Assembly (NCBI GenBank): GCA_016710065.1
Contig: JADJLP010000001.1
Span: 248,001 to 312,000, forward strand
Direction: 5' to 3'
Length of the DNA stretch: 64,000 nucleotides
Source of the DNA: Candidatus Ideonella esbjergensis
Lineage (GTDB): Bacteria > Pseudomonadota > Gammaproteobacteria > Burkholderiales > Burkholderiaceae_C
Notes under the pieces: generated by a model
What the model was told of the DNA's origin: nothing
Databases searched by the model: none
The model's input: only the letters and a program-made list of their open reading frames with translations
Program-made: the position numbers and the translations under genes
In this document: one piece after another, positions 51,171-59,598 of the stretch
Layout: every line of letters begins with the position of its first letter
Numbering within the stretch: position 1 is the stretch's first letter

Positions 51171-52490
51171 ATGAAGATCGCCATCGTCGGTTCCGGCATT
51201 TCCGGGCTGGCCACCGCCTATGCCCTGCGCGGGCGGGCCGACGTCACGCTGTTCGAGGCGGCCGACTACTTTGGCGGCCACACCCACACCGTGGACGTGA
51301 GCCTGCCCACGTCGCAGGGCCCGCGCATGCATGGCGTGGACACCGGCTTTCTGGTGTTCAACGAGCGCACCTACCCCCGGCTCATCCGCCTGCTGGCCGA
51401 ACTGGAGGTGCCGGTGGCCGGCTCGGACATGTCGTTCTCGGTGCAGGTACCCGGCGCCCTGGGCGGGCGCAACCTGGAGTGGAGCGGCAGCAGCCTGGGC
51501 ACCGTGTTCGCGCAGCGCAGCAACCTGCTGCGCCCGCGCTTCTGGGCCATGCTGGCCGACCTGCTGCGCTTCAACACGCTGTGCACGCGCCTGGCCGAAG
51601 CGGGTGACGACGCCACGCTGCTGCAGCCACTGGACGAATTCTTGACCGAGCACCGCTTCGGCACGGCCTTTCGCGACTGGTATCTGCTGCCCATGCTGGG
51701 CTGCATCTGGAGCTGCCCCACCGACCAGATGCTGCGCTTCCCGGCGGCCACCATGGTGCGCTTCTGCTACAACCACGGCCTGCTGCAGGTGGCCAACCGG
51801 CCGCGCTGGTACACGGTGGCGGGTGGTGCACGCCAGTATGTGGAGCGCATCGTGGCCGGCATCCACGACAAGCGCTTGAACACGCCAGTGCGCAAGCTGC
51901 AGCGCGACGCCACCGGCGTGCGCGTGCACACCGACCGAGGCAGCGAGCGCTTCGACCACGTGGTGCTGGCCACCCACACCAACCAGACGCTCGCGATGCT
52001 GGCCGACGCCACGCCCGAAGAGCGTGCGGTGCTGGGTGCCATCCGCTACCAGCCCAACCGCGCGGTGCTGCACACCGATGCGTCGGTGCTGCCGCAGCGG
52101 CCATCGGCCTGGGCCTCGTGGAACTTCGAGAGCGCTGGCCGGGGCGACGCCCACATCTGCCTGCACTACCTCATCAACCGCCTGCAGCCCCTGCCCACCG
52201 AGCAGCCGGTGATCGTCTCGCTCAACCCGGTGCGGCCGATTGCCGCTGAGCACATCGTGGGCGAGTACGACTACGCGCACCCCATCTTCGACCTGGCCGC
52301 CATCCGCGCCCAAGCCCTGCTGCCTCAATTGCAGGGCCGCGAGCGCACCTGGTTCTGCGGCGCCTGGGCGGGGCATGGCTTCCACGAGGACGGCCTGGCC
52401 GCCGGCCTGCAGGTGGCCGAGCTGCTCTCGCGCCGCTTGAACGTGGACGCCGCGATGGCGCCGCGCCGCGCCATGCCGGAGGCCGCGTGA
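51171..52490 (+). CDS. FAD-dependent amine-oxidase-like oxidoreductase
   Basis: 439 residues. The Rossmann FAD site KIAIVGSGISGLATAYAL is followed by EAADYFGGHTHTVDV, and FCGAWAGHGFHEDGLAAGL closes the FAD domain. This type is found with CFA-synthase and DUF1365 genes in bacteria and is thought to act on lipid chains. GGGAAGGA precedes the ATG at 51171. The stop overlaps the next start (GTGA), and it opens the operon divergent from the photoreceptor gene. Confidence 0.9.
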   Translation: MKIAIVGSGISGLATAYALRGRADVTLFEAADYFGGHTHTVDVSLPTSQGPRMHGVDTGFLVFNERTYPRLIRLLAELEVPVAGSDMSFSVQVPGALGGRNLEWSGSSLGTVFAQRSNLLRPRFWAMLADLLRFNTLCTRLAEAGDDATLLQPLDEFLTEHRFGTAFRDWYLLPMLGCIWSCPTDQMLRFPAATMVRFCYNHGLLQVANRPRWYTVAGGARQYVERIVAGIHDKRLNTPVRKLQRDATGVRVHTDRGSERFDHVVLATHTNQTLAMLADATPEERAVLGAIRYQPNRAVLHTDASVLPQRPSAWASWNFESAGRGDAHICLHYLINRLQPLPTEQPVIVSLNPVRPIAAEHIVGEYDYAHPIFDLAAIRAQALLPQLQGRERTWFCGAWAGHGFHEDGLAAGLQVAELLSRRLNVDAAMAPRRAMPEAA

Positions 52491-53263
52491 GCCTGGCGAA
52501 CGAGCCGCTGATCGGCTTTGGCGAGGTGCGCCACACGCGCTTGCGCCCGCGCCGCAACGCCTTCACCTACCCCACCTGCTTTCTGTTGCTGCCGATGCGC
52601 AGCCTGGCGCAAACGGCCGACGTGCTGGCCGTGAACCGCGCCGGCGTGCTGAGTTTTCATGACCAGGACCATGGCGATGGCCGTGGCCCCGGGCAAGGCG
52701 GCGCGCTGGCTTGGATGGAAGCGCTGCTGCGGGCCGAAGGCATACACGATGCGCTGGGGGAGATCTGGCTGCAGTGCTACCCGCGCATGCTGGGCCACAG
52801 CTTCAAGCCGGTGAGCTTCTGGTACTGCCACCGCGCCGACGGCGCGCTGCGTGCCATCGTGGCCGAGGTCAACAACACCTTTGGCGAGCGCCACTGCTAT
52901 TTGCTGGATGCGCCGCAATTTGGCGTGGCGCAGCAGGCCGACAAGGTGTTCCACGTCTCGCCCTTCTGCGACGTGGGCGGTGTGTACCGCTTTCGTTTCA
53001 TGCGCGCGCAGCACCCCGGCGAGGCCGAGCGCATCGTGGCGCGCGTGGACCACGACGACGCCCATGGCCCGCTGTTGCAAACCAGTCTCAGCGGTGAACT
53101 GCAGGCCATCACCCCCGCCAGCCTGCGCCGCGCTGTGTGGGGCCACCCCGCGCTCACGCTGGTGGTGCTGGCCCGCATCCACTGGCAAGCCGCCAAGCTT
53201 TGGTGGCGCCGCACCGGCTTTCGCCGCAAGCCGCTGCCGCCGGCCCATTTCGTGACCCGCTGA
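52487..53263 (+). CDS. DUF1365 protein
   Basis: 258 residues from a GTG overlapping the previous stop. GFGEVRHTRLRPRRNAFTYP, NRAGVLSFHDQDHGDG, LLDAPQFG and KVFHVSPFCDVGGVYRF are conserved DUF1365 segments. The biochemical role is unproven. Its constant neighbours are the FAD enzyme and the CFA-type methyltransferase, suggesting a step in membrane-lipid modification. Confidence 0.9.
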   Translation: MSLANEPLIGFGEVRHTRLRPRRNAFTYPTCFLLLPMRSLAQTADVLAVNRAGVLSFHDQDHGDGRGPGQGGALAWMEALLRAEGIHDALGEIWLQCYPRMLGHSFKPVSFWYCHRADGALRAIVAEVNNTFGERHCYLLDAPQFGVAQQADKVFHVSPFCDVGGVYRFRFMRAQHPGEAERIVARVDHDDAHGPLLQTSLSGELQAITPASLRRAVWGHPALTLVVLARIHWQAAKLWWRRTGFRRKPLPPAHFVTR

Positions 53264-53282
53264 CCGCAAAGGCAACACCGCC

Positions 53283-54512
53283 ATGAACACCACCACCCTG
53301 CGCCAGGGCGCCCTGCGCGACCCGCCCACCGACGCGCCCGCCGCAGCGCGCACCGTGATGCGCCTGCTCGGCCGCCTGCAACACGGCCAGCTCACCGTGC
53401 AATGGCCCGGCGGGGCGCTGCAGAGCTTTGGCGCGCGCGACGCCACGCCGCACGCGGTGCTGCATGTGCATGCCTGGTCGGTGTGCAACGCGGCGCTGCA
53501 ATCGGGCGACATCGGCTTTGCCGAGGCCTACATCGATGGCCGCTGGAGCACGCCCGACCTCACGGCGCTGTTGCAGGTGCTGGTGGCCAACCGGGGCGCG
53601 CTGGACGCCGCCATCCACGGCCACTGGGCCGGCCGCCTGGTGTACCGGCTGCGCCACCTGCTGCGGCGCAACACGCGGGCCAACAGCCGCCGCAACATCC
53701 ACGCCCACTACGACCTGGGCAACGCCTTCTACACGCAGTGGCTGGACGAGAGCATGAACTACTCGTCGGCCTGGTTTGAGGGCGATGCCACGCGCAGCTT
53801 GCCAGAGGCTCAGCACGCCAAGGTGCGGCGCGCACTGGGCATGGTGCGCTTGCAGCCCGGGCAACGCGTGCTGGAAATCGGCTGCGGCTGGGGCGCGCTG
53901 GCCGAGCAGGCCAGCACCGAGTTCGGCGCCCAGGTGACGGGCGTGACGCTGTCCACCGAACAACTGGCCTACGCGCGCCAACGCCTGCAGAACGCGGGCC
54001 AAACCGAGCGCTCCGACCTGCGCCTACAGGACTACCGCGACATCCAGGACGAACCCTTCGACGCCATCTGCTCCATCGAGATGGTCGAGGCCGTGGGCCG
54101 CGAGTACTGGCCCACCTACTTCCGCACCGTGGCGCGCCTGCTCAAGCCGGGTGGCCGAGCCTGCATCCAGAGCATCGTCATACAAGACGCGCTGTTCGAG
54201 CGCTACCTGCGCAGCACCGATTTCATCCAGCAGTACATCTTTCCCGGCGGCTGTTTGCCCAGCCCGTCTGCCTTCCGCGCCGAGGCCCAGGCGGCCGGCC
54301 TGCGCGTGGAGGACGAACTGGCCTTCGGCCCCGACTACGCCCGCACCTGCCGCTTGTGGCGCGAGGCCTTTCTGGCGCGCCGCAGCGAGGTGCTGGCCCA
54401 GGGCTTTGACGAGCGCTTCGTGCGCACCTGGGAGTTCTACCTCGCCTACTGCGAGGCCGGCTTCATGCAGGGCGATGTGGACGTCATGCAGTTCACGCTG
54501 GTGAGGGACTGA
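53283..54512 (+). CDS. cyclopropane-fatty-acyl-phospholipid synthase family methyltransferase
   Basis: 409 residues. The SAM motif is VLEIGCGWGALAEQAS, preceded by NIHAHYDLGNAFYTQWLD and MNYSSAWF. Further motifs are SIEMVEAVGREYWPTYF and LAYCEAGF, which carries the active-site Cys. It transfers a methyl group to an unsaturated acyl chain, giving cyclopropane or methylated/furan-type acids. Presence in this light-linked cluster points to protection against singlet oxygen. Confidence 0.92.
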   Translation: MNTTTLRQGALRDPPTDAPAAARTVMRLLGRLQHGQLTVQWPGGALQSFGARDATPHAVLHVHAWSVCNAALQSGDIGFAEAYIDGRWSTPDLTALLQVLVANRGALDAAIHGHWAGRLVYRLRHLLRRNTRANSRRNIHAHYDLGNAFYTQWLDESMNYSSAWFEGDATRSLPEAQHAKVRRALGMVRLQPGQRVLEIGCGWGALAEQASTEFGAQVTGVTLSTEQLAYARQRLQNAGQTERSDLRLQDYRDIQDEPFDAICSIEMVEAVGREYWPTYFRTVARLLKPGGRACIQSIVIQDALFERYLRSTDFIQQYIFPGGCLPSPSAFRAEAQAAGLRVEDELAFGPDYARTCRLWREAFLARRSEVLAQGFDERFVRTWEFYLAYCEAGFMQGDVDVMQFTLVRD

Positions 54513-54522
54513 GAGGCTCCCC

Positions 54523-55101
54523 ATGCAACGCCGCGCCTGCATCACCCGCCTCGCCACCGTGGCCGCCTCAGCGCTGACGCTGCCCGGGGCTGTGCGCGCT
54601 GCCGCCGAGCCCGCGCTGCCACCGGGCCTGCGTGCCGCTGGCCAGGGCACGCTGCGGGTGTTTGGCTTCAGCATCTACCGCGCGCGGCTGTGGGTCTTGC
54701 CCGGCTTCGAGCCGGCCCAGTGGGCCGCATTGCCGCTGGCGCTGGAGCTGGAATACCTCACCAGCATCCGCGCCGAGGACATCGCCAGCCGCTCGCTCAA
54801 AGAGATGCGCCGCGTGGGCGAGCCCAAGGGCGAACCCAACATCGAGCAGGCTCAGCGCTGGCAGGCCACGCTGCAAGCCCTGCTGCCCGACGTGCGCAGC
54901 GGCGACAAGCTGATGGGCTGGCACCGGCCGGCACAAGGCGCGCTGTTTTTGCGGGGCGAGCAGCCGCTGGGCGAGGTGGCCGAGCCGGCGTTCTCGCGGC
55001 TGTTCTTCGGCATCTGGCTTTCGGAGCGCACTGGCGCGCCCGAGCTGCGCCAGGCCCTGCTGGCGCCGCTGCTGGCTGCTGCTCCGGGGCCGCGCGCCTG
55101 A
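54523..55101 (+). CDS. chalcone-isomerase-like exported protein
   Basis: 192 residues. A signal peptide (LATVAASALTLPGAVRAAA) is followed by LRVFGFSIYRARLWVLPGF, LALELEYLTSIRAEDIASRS and LRGEQPLGEVAEPAFSRLFF with the end FGIWLSERTGAPELRQALL. This is the fold-level chalcone isomerase family of bacterial periplasmic proteins, which may bind fatty acids. It is 10 bases after the CFA gene. Catalysis is unproven. Confidence 0.85.
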   Translation: MQRRACITRLATVAASALTLPGAVRAAAEPALPPGLRAAGQGTLRVFGFSIYRARLWVLPGFEPAQWAALPLALELEYLTSIRAEDIASRSLKEMRRVGEPKGEPNIEQAQRWQATLQALLPDVRSGDKLMGWHRPAQGALFLRGEQPLGEVAEPAFSRLFFGIWLSERTGAPELRQALLAPLLAAAPGPRA

Positions 55102-55116
55102 AGGGGGTGGCACACC

Positions 55117-56427
55117 ATGAGCCGGCCTGTGCCGTCAGCAGCCGCCCCCACGGCAGCACCCAACGCTGCGGAGAGCACCGGCTGGCGCTATGGCCTGCTG
55201 GGCTTGCCGCTGGCCTTTGTGGCGCTGCCGCTCTACGTGCATTTGCCGCACCACTACGCCAGCGCCTTCAACGTGCCGCTGGCCTGGTTGGGCGCGATGC
55301 TGCTGGGCGCACGCGTGTTCGACGCCTTGATCGACCCGGCCCTGGGCCGCTGGGTGGACCGCCTGCAGGCGCGCTCGCCGCGCCAGTTGCTGCGCGTGTG
55401 CGCGCTGGCCGCCGTGGTGCTGGCACTGGGCCTGCAGGCGCTGTTCATGCCCTGGTTCGCGGGCTCGCCCGCTGCGCTGGCTGTGTGGGCCCTGCTGTTG
55501 CTGCTGCCCACCTGCGCGGCCTGCAGTCTGCTGGGCATGGCGCACCAGGGTTGGGGCTCGCGCCTGGGCGGCGACGCTGTGCAGCGCAGCCGCATCGTGG
55601 CCTGGCGCGAAGGCCTGGGCCTGGTGGGCGTGGTGCTGGCCTCCGTGCTGCCCGCCGTGACCGGCTTGCCGTGGATGGTGGGCGCGTGTGCCGCCACGCT
55701 GGCCATGGGGTGGATCGCCTGGTGGCAATCGCCCTGGCCAGCCTTCGCGCCGCCGCAGACCACGACAGACGACGACCGCTGGCGCCCCTGGCGCCACAGC
55801 GGCTTTCGCCGCCTGGCCGGCGTGTACGCGCTGAACGGCATGGCCAGCGCCGTGCCCGCCACCCTGGTGCTGTTCTACATCCAGGACCGCTTGGCCGCGC
55901 CTGCCCACTGGGCCGGCGTGCTGCTGGGCAGCTACTTTCTCAGCGCCGCGCTGGCCATGCCGCTGTGGCTGCGCGCGGTGCAGCACCTGGGCCTGGCCCG
56001 CAGCTGGGCGCTGGGCATGGCGCTGGCCATCGCCGCCTTCGCCGCCGCCGCCGTGCTGGGTGCCGGCGATGCACCCTGGTTCGTGCTGGTGTGCCTGGCC
56101 TCGGGCGTTGCCCTGGGGGCCGACCTGGTGCTGCCCCCGGCCTTGCTGGCCGGCGTGATCGCCAATGCCGGCGACCGGGGCCGGCACGACGGCATCTACT
56201 TCGGCTGGTGGCAGGTGCTCACCAAGCTCAACCTGGCGCTGGCCGCCGGCACCGTGCTGCCGTTGCTGGGGGCGCTGGGCTACACGCCGGGCCAGGCCGA
56301 CCCACAGGGCCTGCGCATGCTGGGCCTGGCCTATGCCGTGCTTCCCTGCGCGCTCAAGGCTGGCGCCGCGCTGGCCTTGTACGCCGCCATCATTCAACCC
56401 GCTCGCGCCCAGGAGGCCTTGCCATGA
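55117..56427 (+). CDS. GPH-type MFS transporter
   Basis: 436 residues, about 12 membrane helices. LLGLPLAFVALPLYVHLPHH, GARVFDALIDPALGRWVDR and LTKLNLALAAGTVLPLLGAL fit the glycoside-pentoside-hexuronide/Na symporter group. It is 15 bases after the chalcone isomerase-like gene and overlaps the next gene (ATGA). In this cluster it might move a lipid or pigment precursor; the substrate is unknown. Confidence 0.88.
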   Translation: MSRPVPSAAAPTAAPNAAESTGWRYGLLGLPLAFVALPLYVHLPHHYASAFNVPLAWLGAMLLGARVFDALIDPALGRWVDRLQARSPRQLLRVCALAAVVLALGLQALFMPWFAGSPAALAVWALLLLLPTCAACSLLGMAHQGWGSRLGGDAVQRSRIVAWREGLGLVGVVLASVLPAVTGLPWMVGACAATLAMGWIAWWQSPWPAFAPPQTTTDDDRWRPWRHSGFRRLAGVYALNGMASAVPATLVLFYIQDRLAAPAHWAGVLLGSYFLSAALAMPLWLRAVQHLGLARSWALGMALAIAAFAAAAVLGAGDAPWFVLVCLASGVALGADLVLPPALLAGVIANAGDRGRHDGIYFGWWQVLTKLNLALAAGTVLPLLGALGYTPGQADPQGLRMLGLAYAVLPCALKAGAALALYAAIIQPARAQEALP

Positions 56428-56975
56428 TCCCCCGCCGTCTTGTGCTCGCCGCCGCCCTGGCCGCACCGCTGGCCCTGCCCTGGGCCCTGGGCGGCTGTGC
56501 CAGCCACAGCATCAGCGACCACGCCGGCCAGCGGCCCACGCTGGACCTGGCCCGCTACTTCAACGGCGAGGTGTTGGCGCATGGCATGTTCCAGGACCGC
56601 TCGGGCCGCGTGGTGAAGCGCTTCACGGTGCAGATCACCGGCACATGGCAGGGCGACCAGGGCACGCTGGACGAACGCTTTGCTAACGCCGACGGCAGCA
56701 CCCAGCGGCGCGTGTGGCACCTCACCCGCGGGCCCGATGGCCGCTACACCGGCCGGGCCGACGACGTGGTCGGCGAGGCCAGCGGCCAGGCCGTGGGCAA
56801 CGCGCTGAACTGGCGCTACACGCTGCGGTTGCCAGTGGACGACAGCGTCTACGAGGTGCAGTTTGACGACTGGATGATTCTGGTGGACGAGCGCGTGATG
56901 CTCAACCGCGCCACGATGAGCAAGTTCGGCGTGACGCTGGGCGAGGTCACGCTCAGCTTCACGCGGCAACCCTGA
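56424..56975 (+). CDS. DUF3833 lipoprotein
   Basis: 183 residues: lipoprotein signal with lipobox LGGC, then LDLARYFNGEVLAHGMFQDR, KRFTVQITGTWQGDQGTLDE, LNWRYTLRLPVDDSVYEVQF, DWMILVDERVMLNRATMSKF. These blocks are typical of DUF3833. It lies in the envelope, role unknown, and overlaps the MFS stop by four bases. Confidence 0.88.
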   Translation: MIPRRLVLAAALAAPLALPWALGGCASHSISDHAGQRPTLDLARYFNGEVLAHGMFQDRSGRVVKRFTVQITGTWQGDQGTLDERFANADGSTQRRVWHLTRGPDGRYTGRADDVVGEASGQAVGNALNWRYTLRLPVDDSVYEVQFDDWMILVDERVMLNRATMSKFGVTLGEVTLSFTRQP

Positions 56976-56985
56976 GGCTCAGCGC

Positions 56986-57756
56986 ATGAGCCTCAACCCC
57001 CGCCTCACCGAATGGCCTGGCCGCGTGGCCTGGGTCATCGGCGCGTCCAGCGGCATCGGCCGTGCGCTGGCGGCGCGCTTGCACGGGCTGGGCGCGCAGG
57101 TGGTGGTGTCGGCCCGCAACCGCGCGGCGCTGGAGGCCTTTGTGTTGGAGCACCCCGGCAGCCGCGCGCTGCCGATGGACGTGACCGACGCGGCCCAGGT
57201 GGCCGCTGCCACGCAGGCGCTGTGTGCGGGCCTGGTGCCGCATGTGGTCTGCTATTGCGCCGGCCACTACAAAGCCATGCGCGCCGATGCCGTAGACCTC
57301 GCCGAATGGCAGCGCCACCGCAGCGTGAACCTGGACGGCGCCATGAACGTGCTGGCCGCCATCACCGCCCCGCTGCTGGCGCGCGGCCGGGGCCACATCA
57401 GCCTGGTGAGCAGCGTGGCCGGCCACCGCGGCCTGCCGAACAGCCTGGCCTATGGCCCCACCAAGGCCGCGCTCACCCACCTGGCCGAGGTGCTGTACCT
57501 GGACCTGCGGCCGCGCGGCATCGGCGTGAGTGTCATCACCCCGGGCTTCGTGGCCACGCCGCTGACGGCGCGCAACGACTTCCACATGCCGGCCATGATC
57601 TCGCCCGAGGCGGCGGCCCAGGCCATCGTGGCCGGTTGGGCGCAGGGCGACTTCATGATCGACTTCCCGCGCCGCTTCACGCGGGTGCTGGCCCTGCTGC
57701 GCCTGCTGCCCTACCGCCTGTACTTTGCGCTGGTGCACCGCGCCACCGGCCTGTGA
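56986..57756 (+). CDS. short-chain dehydrogenase/reductase
   Basis: 256 residues: WVIGASSGIGRALAARL, YCAGHY in place of NNAG, SLVSSVAGHRGLP with the catalytic Ser, and YGPTKAALTH (Tyr, Lys). A C-terminal hydrophobic/basic stretch (RRFTRVLALLRLLPYRLYFA) may touch the membrane. The substrate may be a lipid-derived ketone or alcohol, by context only. It is 10 bases after the DUF3833 gene. Confidence 0.9.
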   Translation: MSLNPRLTEWPGRVAWVIGASSGIGRALAARLHGLGAQVVVSARNRAALEAFVLEHPGSRALPMDVTDAAQVAAATQALCAGLVPHVVCYCAGHYKAMRADAVDLAEWQRHRSVNLDGAMNVLAAITAPLLARGRGHISLVSSVAGHRGLPNSLAYGPTKAALTHLAEVLYLDLRPRGIGVSVITPGFVATPLTARNDFHMPAMISPEAAAQAIVAGWAQGDFMIDFPRRFTRVLALLRLLPYRLYFALVHRATGL

Positions 57757-57761
57757 ACGCC

Positions 57762-58199
57762 ATGACCGACCTGACCACCCACCCGGTGCACCACCTGGTG
57801 CGCTATTTCGAGCGCCTGAGCCCGGCCGATCTGCCACGGCTGGCCGAGTTCTACGCGGCCGACGCGCGCTTCAAGGACCCCTTCAACGAGGTGCAGGGCC
57901 TGCCCGCCATCGAGGCCGTGTTCGCCCACATGTTCCGTGCGCTCGACGCGCCGCGCTTCGTGATCACCGGCCAGATCGTGCAGGGGCCGCAGGCCATGCT
58001 CACCTGGGATTTCAACTTCGGCTTCAAGGGCCAGATGGGCACACAAACCGTGCGCGGCGCCACCCATCTGCAGTTCAATGCGGCCGGCCTGGTGAGCCTG
58101 CACCGCGACTACTGGGACGCGGCCGAAGAGCTCTACGAGAAGCTGCCCCTGCTGGGCGCGCTGATGCGCTGGCTCAAGCGACGGATGCAAGCCCGTTGA
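57762..58199 (+). CDS. NTF2/SnoaL-like protein
   Basis: 145 residues: LVRYFERLSPADLPRLAEFY, RFKDPFNEVQG, TWDFNFGFKG, GATHLQFNAAGLVSLHRDYW, the small alpha+beta barrel of the NTF2-like superfamily. Such proteins are binding or isomerase domains. It is the last of the eight-gene operon, 5 bases after the SDR stop. A GTG three codons upstream is an alternative start. Confidence 0.88.
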   Translation: MTDLTTHPVHHLVRYFERLSPADLPRLAEFYAADARFKDPFNEVQGLPAIEAVFAHMFRALDAPRFVITGQIVQGPQAMLTWDFNFGFKGQMGTQTVRGATHLQFNAAGLVSLHRDYWDAAEELYEKLPLLGALMRWLKRRMQAR

Positions 58200-58314
58200 G
58201 CTGAGCGGCTGTTTACGGCGCGTTGCTGTCGTTGAGATCTGCGATCAGCTCGCCTGACTCTTGACGTTGGGTGTGGCCGCGCCAGGCGGCAAGCCGGTGC
58301 TGGCCCATGCTGTG

Positions 58315-58847
58315 GCGGTCGGCTTCGCCGACTGCCTTGCAGTGCTCACGTTCGGGGCGTGCCGCATAACTCGCTGCTCTCGCTGCGCTCGTTTCGCTCA
58401 GACATGATGCGGCAAGCATGTTGTGAAAGCGTGCTGCGCACGCCGCCAGCCGCCAGCGGCGTCTGGCGTTCGCCAGGCACAAACAGTCCACTGGACTGTT
58501 TGTGTCCGGGCTCACCCCCGAACGCTGCGCGCTTCAGCGCCCCAGAAATCGCCAGCCCCGGCTTGTCGCCTGTCGCTCAACAACCCGTGGTTGCATTCGG
58601 AGCAAGCCAAGACACCACCACAGCATCAGCAAAGGGCTGGGCGGGCAGGCTGCGGCGCGAATGAGGAGCGGCGAGGCGCGCGGGGCATGTGGCGGCGCGC
58701 GCGAGCGCGCTTGACTCACCCGCGCGACAGCGCGATCAAGCCCTGGCTCGCCGCGTCTGTCCGAGCGCAACGAGCGAATGCGAGAGTAGCGGGTTATGCG
58801 GCGCGCCCATGCCCGAGCACCGCAGCGCAGTCGGCGAAGCCGACCGC
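58315..58847. mobile_element. MITE-like element with about 90-bp inverted ends
   Basis: A 533-bp unit whose ends are inverted copies: the outer 21 bases (58315-58335 and 58827-58847) match perfectly. A second block, 58364-58404 against 58758-58799, matches about 85 percent. Inside, CACAAACAGTCC (58478-58489) and its complement (58493-58504) form a 12-bp hairpin. No transposase frame is seen. It fills most of the 800-base gap after the light operon, where no gene is convincing. Confidence 0.7.
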
Positions 58848-58914
58848 TACTGAGCGCCGCAGCCTGCCTGCCCAGACCTTTGCCAACCACCCACGTATCA
58901 ACGCGAACGCCTGG

Positions 58915-58934
58915 ATTCCCGCCTTCGCGGGAAT
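58915..58934. repeat. single ATTCCC-N8-GGGAAT repeat
   Basis: ATTCCCGCCTTCGCGGGAAT, 68 bases after the MITE-like element and 68 bases before the end of the YiaA-like gene. The common GAC follows it, as at other copies. Confidence 0.85.
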
Positions 58935-59001
58935 GACGGCGAAGCGCCGCAAGTCGCCGACCGTGGTTGAGGTGGGCTTGGGGCCCTGGGAAGACGCCCG
59001 C

Positions 59002-59442
59002 TCAGAGGTCGTTGACCTGCCCGTCCTGCGGGGCTTCGTCCTTGAAGCGGGCCAGGTCGCGCACGTTCTTCTGCACCGCCACGGCGCCGAACAGGCTGAG
59101 CAGGTAGGCCATCGCGTAGAAGCCCTTCTCACTCGACGCCAGCGTGGCGTTCCACAGGCCCACTGCCAGCAGCAGCAAAGCCAGGCCCAGCGAGACCCAG
59201 CACAGGCCGAAGTAGATGCCGGTGACGGGGATGCCCTCCAGCCTGTCGCGCACCGACTTCTGCAGCGACACCGCCGCGAACAGGCCGTACATCAGCAGCG
59301 TGAAGTAGTAGCCCTTCTCGTTGAGCTGCATGGCGGCGTTCCACAGGCCCACCTGGTAGGTGGCGGCACCCACCAGCAGCGCGGCCCAGCTGGCGCCCAC
59401 AAAGGCCCCGGTGGGGCGGCTCGACATGGCGGTAGTGTTCAT
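59002..59442 (-). CDS. YiaA/YiaB-family inner membrane protein
   Basis: 146 residues from the ATG at 59442 with GGAGG upstream. Two YiaAB repeats, each with two membrane helices: VGLWNAAMQLNEKGYYFTLL with LQKSVRD, and VGLWNATLASSEKGFYAMAY with VQKNVRD. The function is unknown. It lies beyond the nitroreductase gene on the same strand. Confidence 0.88.
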   Translation of the reverse strand: MNTTAMSSRPTGAFVGASWAALLVGAATYQVGLWNAAMQLNEKGYYFTLLMYGLFAAVSLQKSVRDRLEGIPVTGIYFGLCWVSLGLALLLLAVGLWNATLASSEKGFYAMAYLLSLFGAVAVQKNVRDLARFKDEAPQDGQVNDL

Positions 59443-59598
59443 GGGTCTTCCTCCTGAATGTTGTGTGAGGCCGCAATTTACCGCAGCCCCGGCGCATCCA
59501 GCGGGCCACGCCCGGCAGCAGCTGCCAGTGCGCGCGGTAGGCACCGAGGTAGACGGCAAACGCCGTGTCGTCCAGGTCGAGCAGGATGGCCTGGAACA

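Noticed and set aside
54690..56423. Upstream extension of the DUF3833 frame
   Set aside because: It runs through the chalcone isomerase-like and MFS genes in another frame; only the part from 56424 has a lipoprotein signal and DUF3833 blocks.
58359..59457. Frames of 101-344 codons in the gap after the light operon
   Set aside because: They consist of the MITE-like inverted ends, the ATTCCC repeat and the antisense of the YiaA-like gene; no domain or ribosome site.
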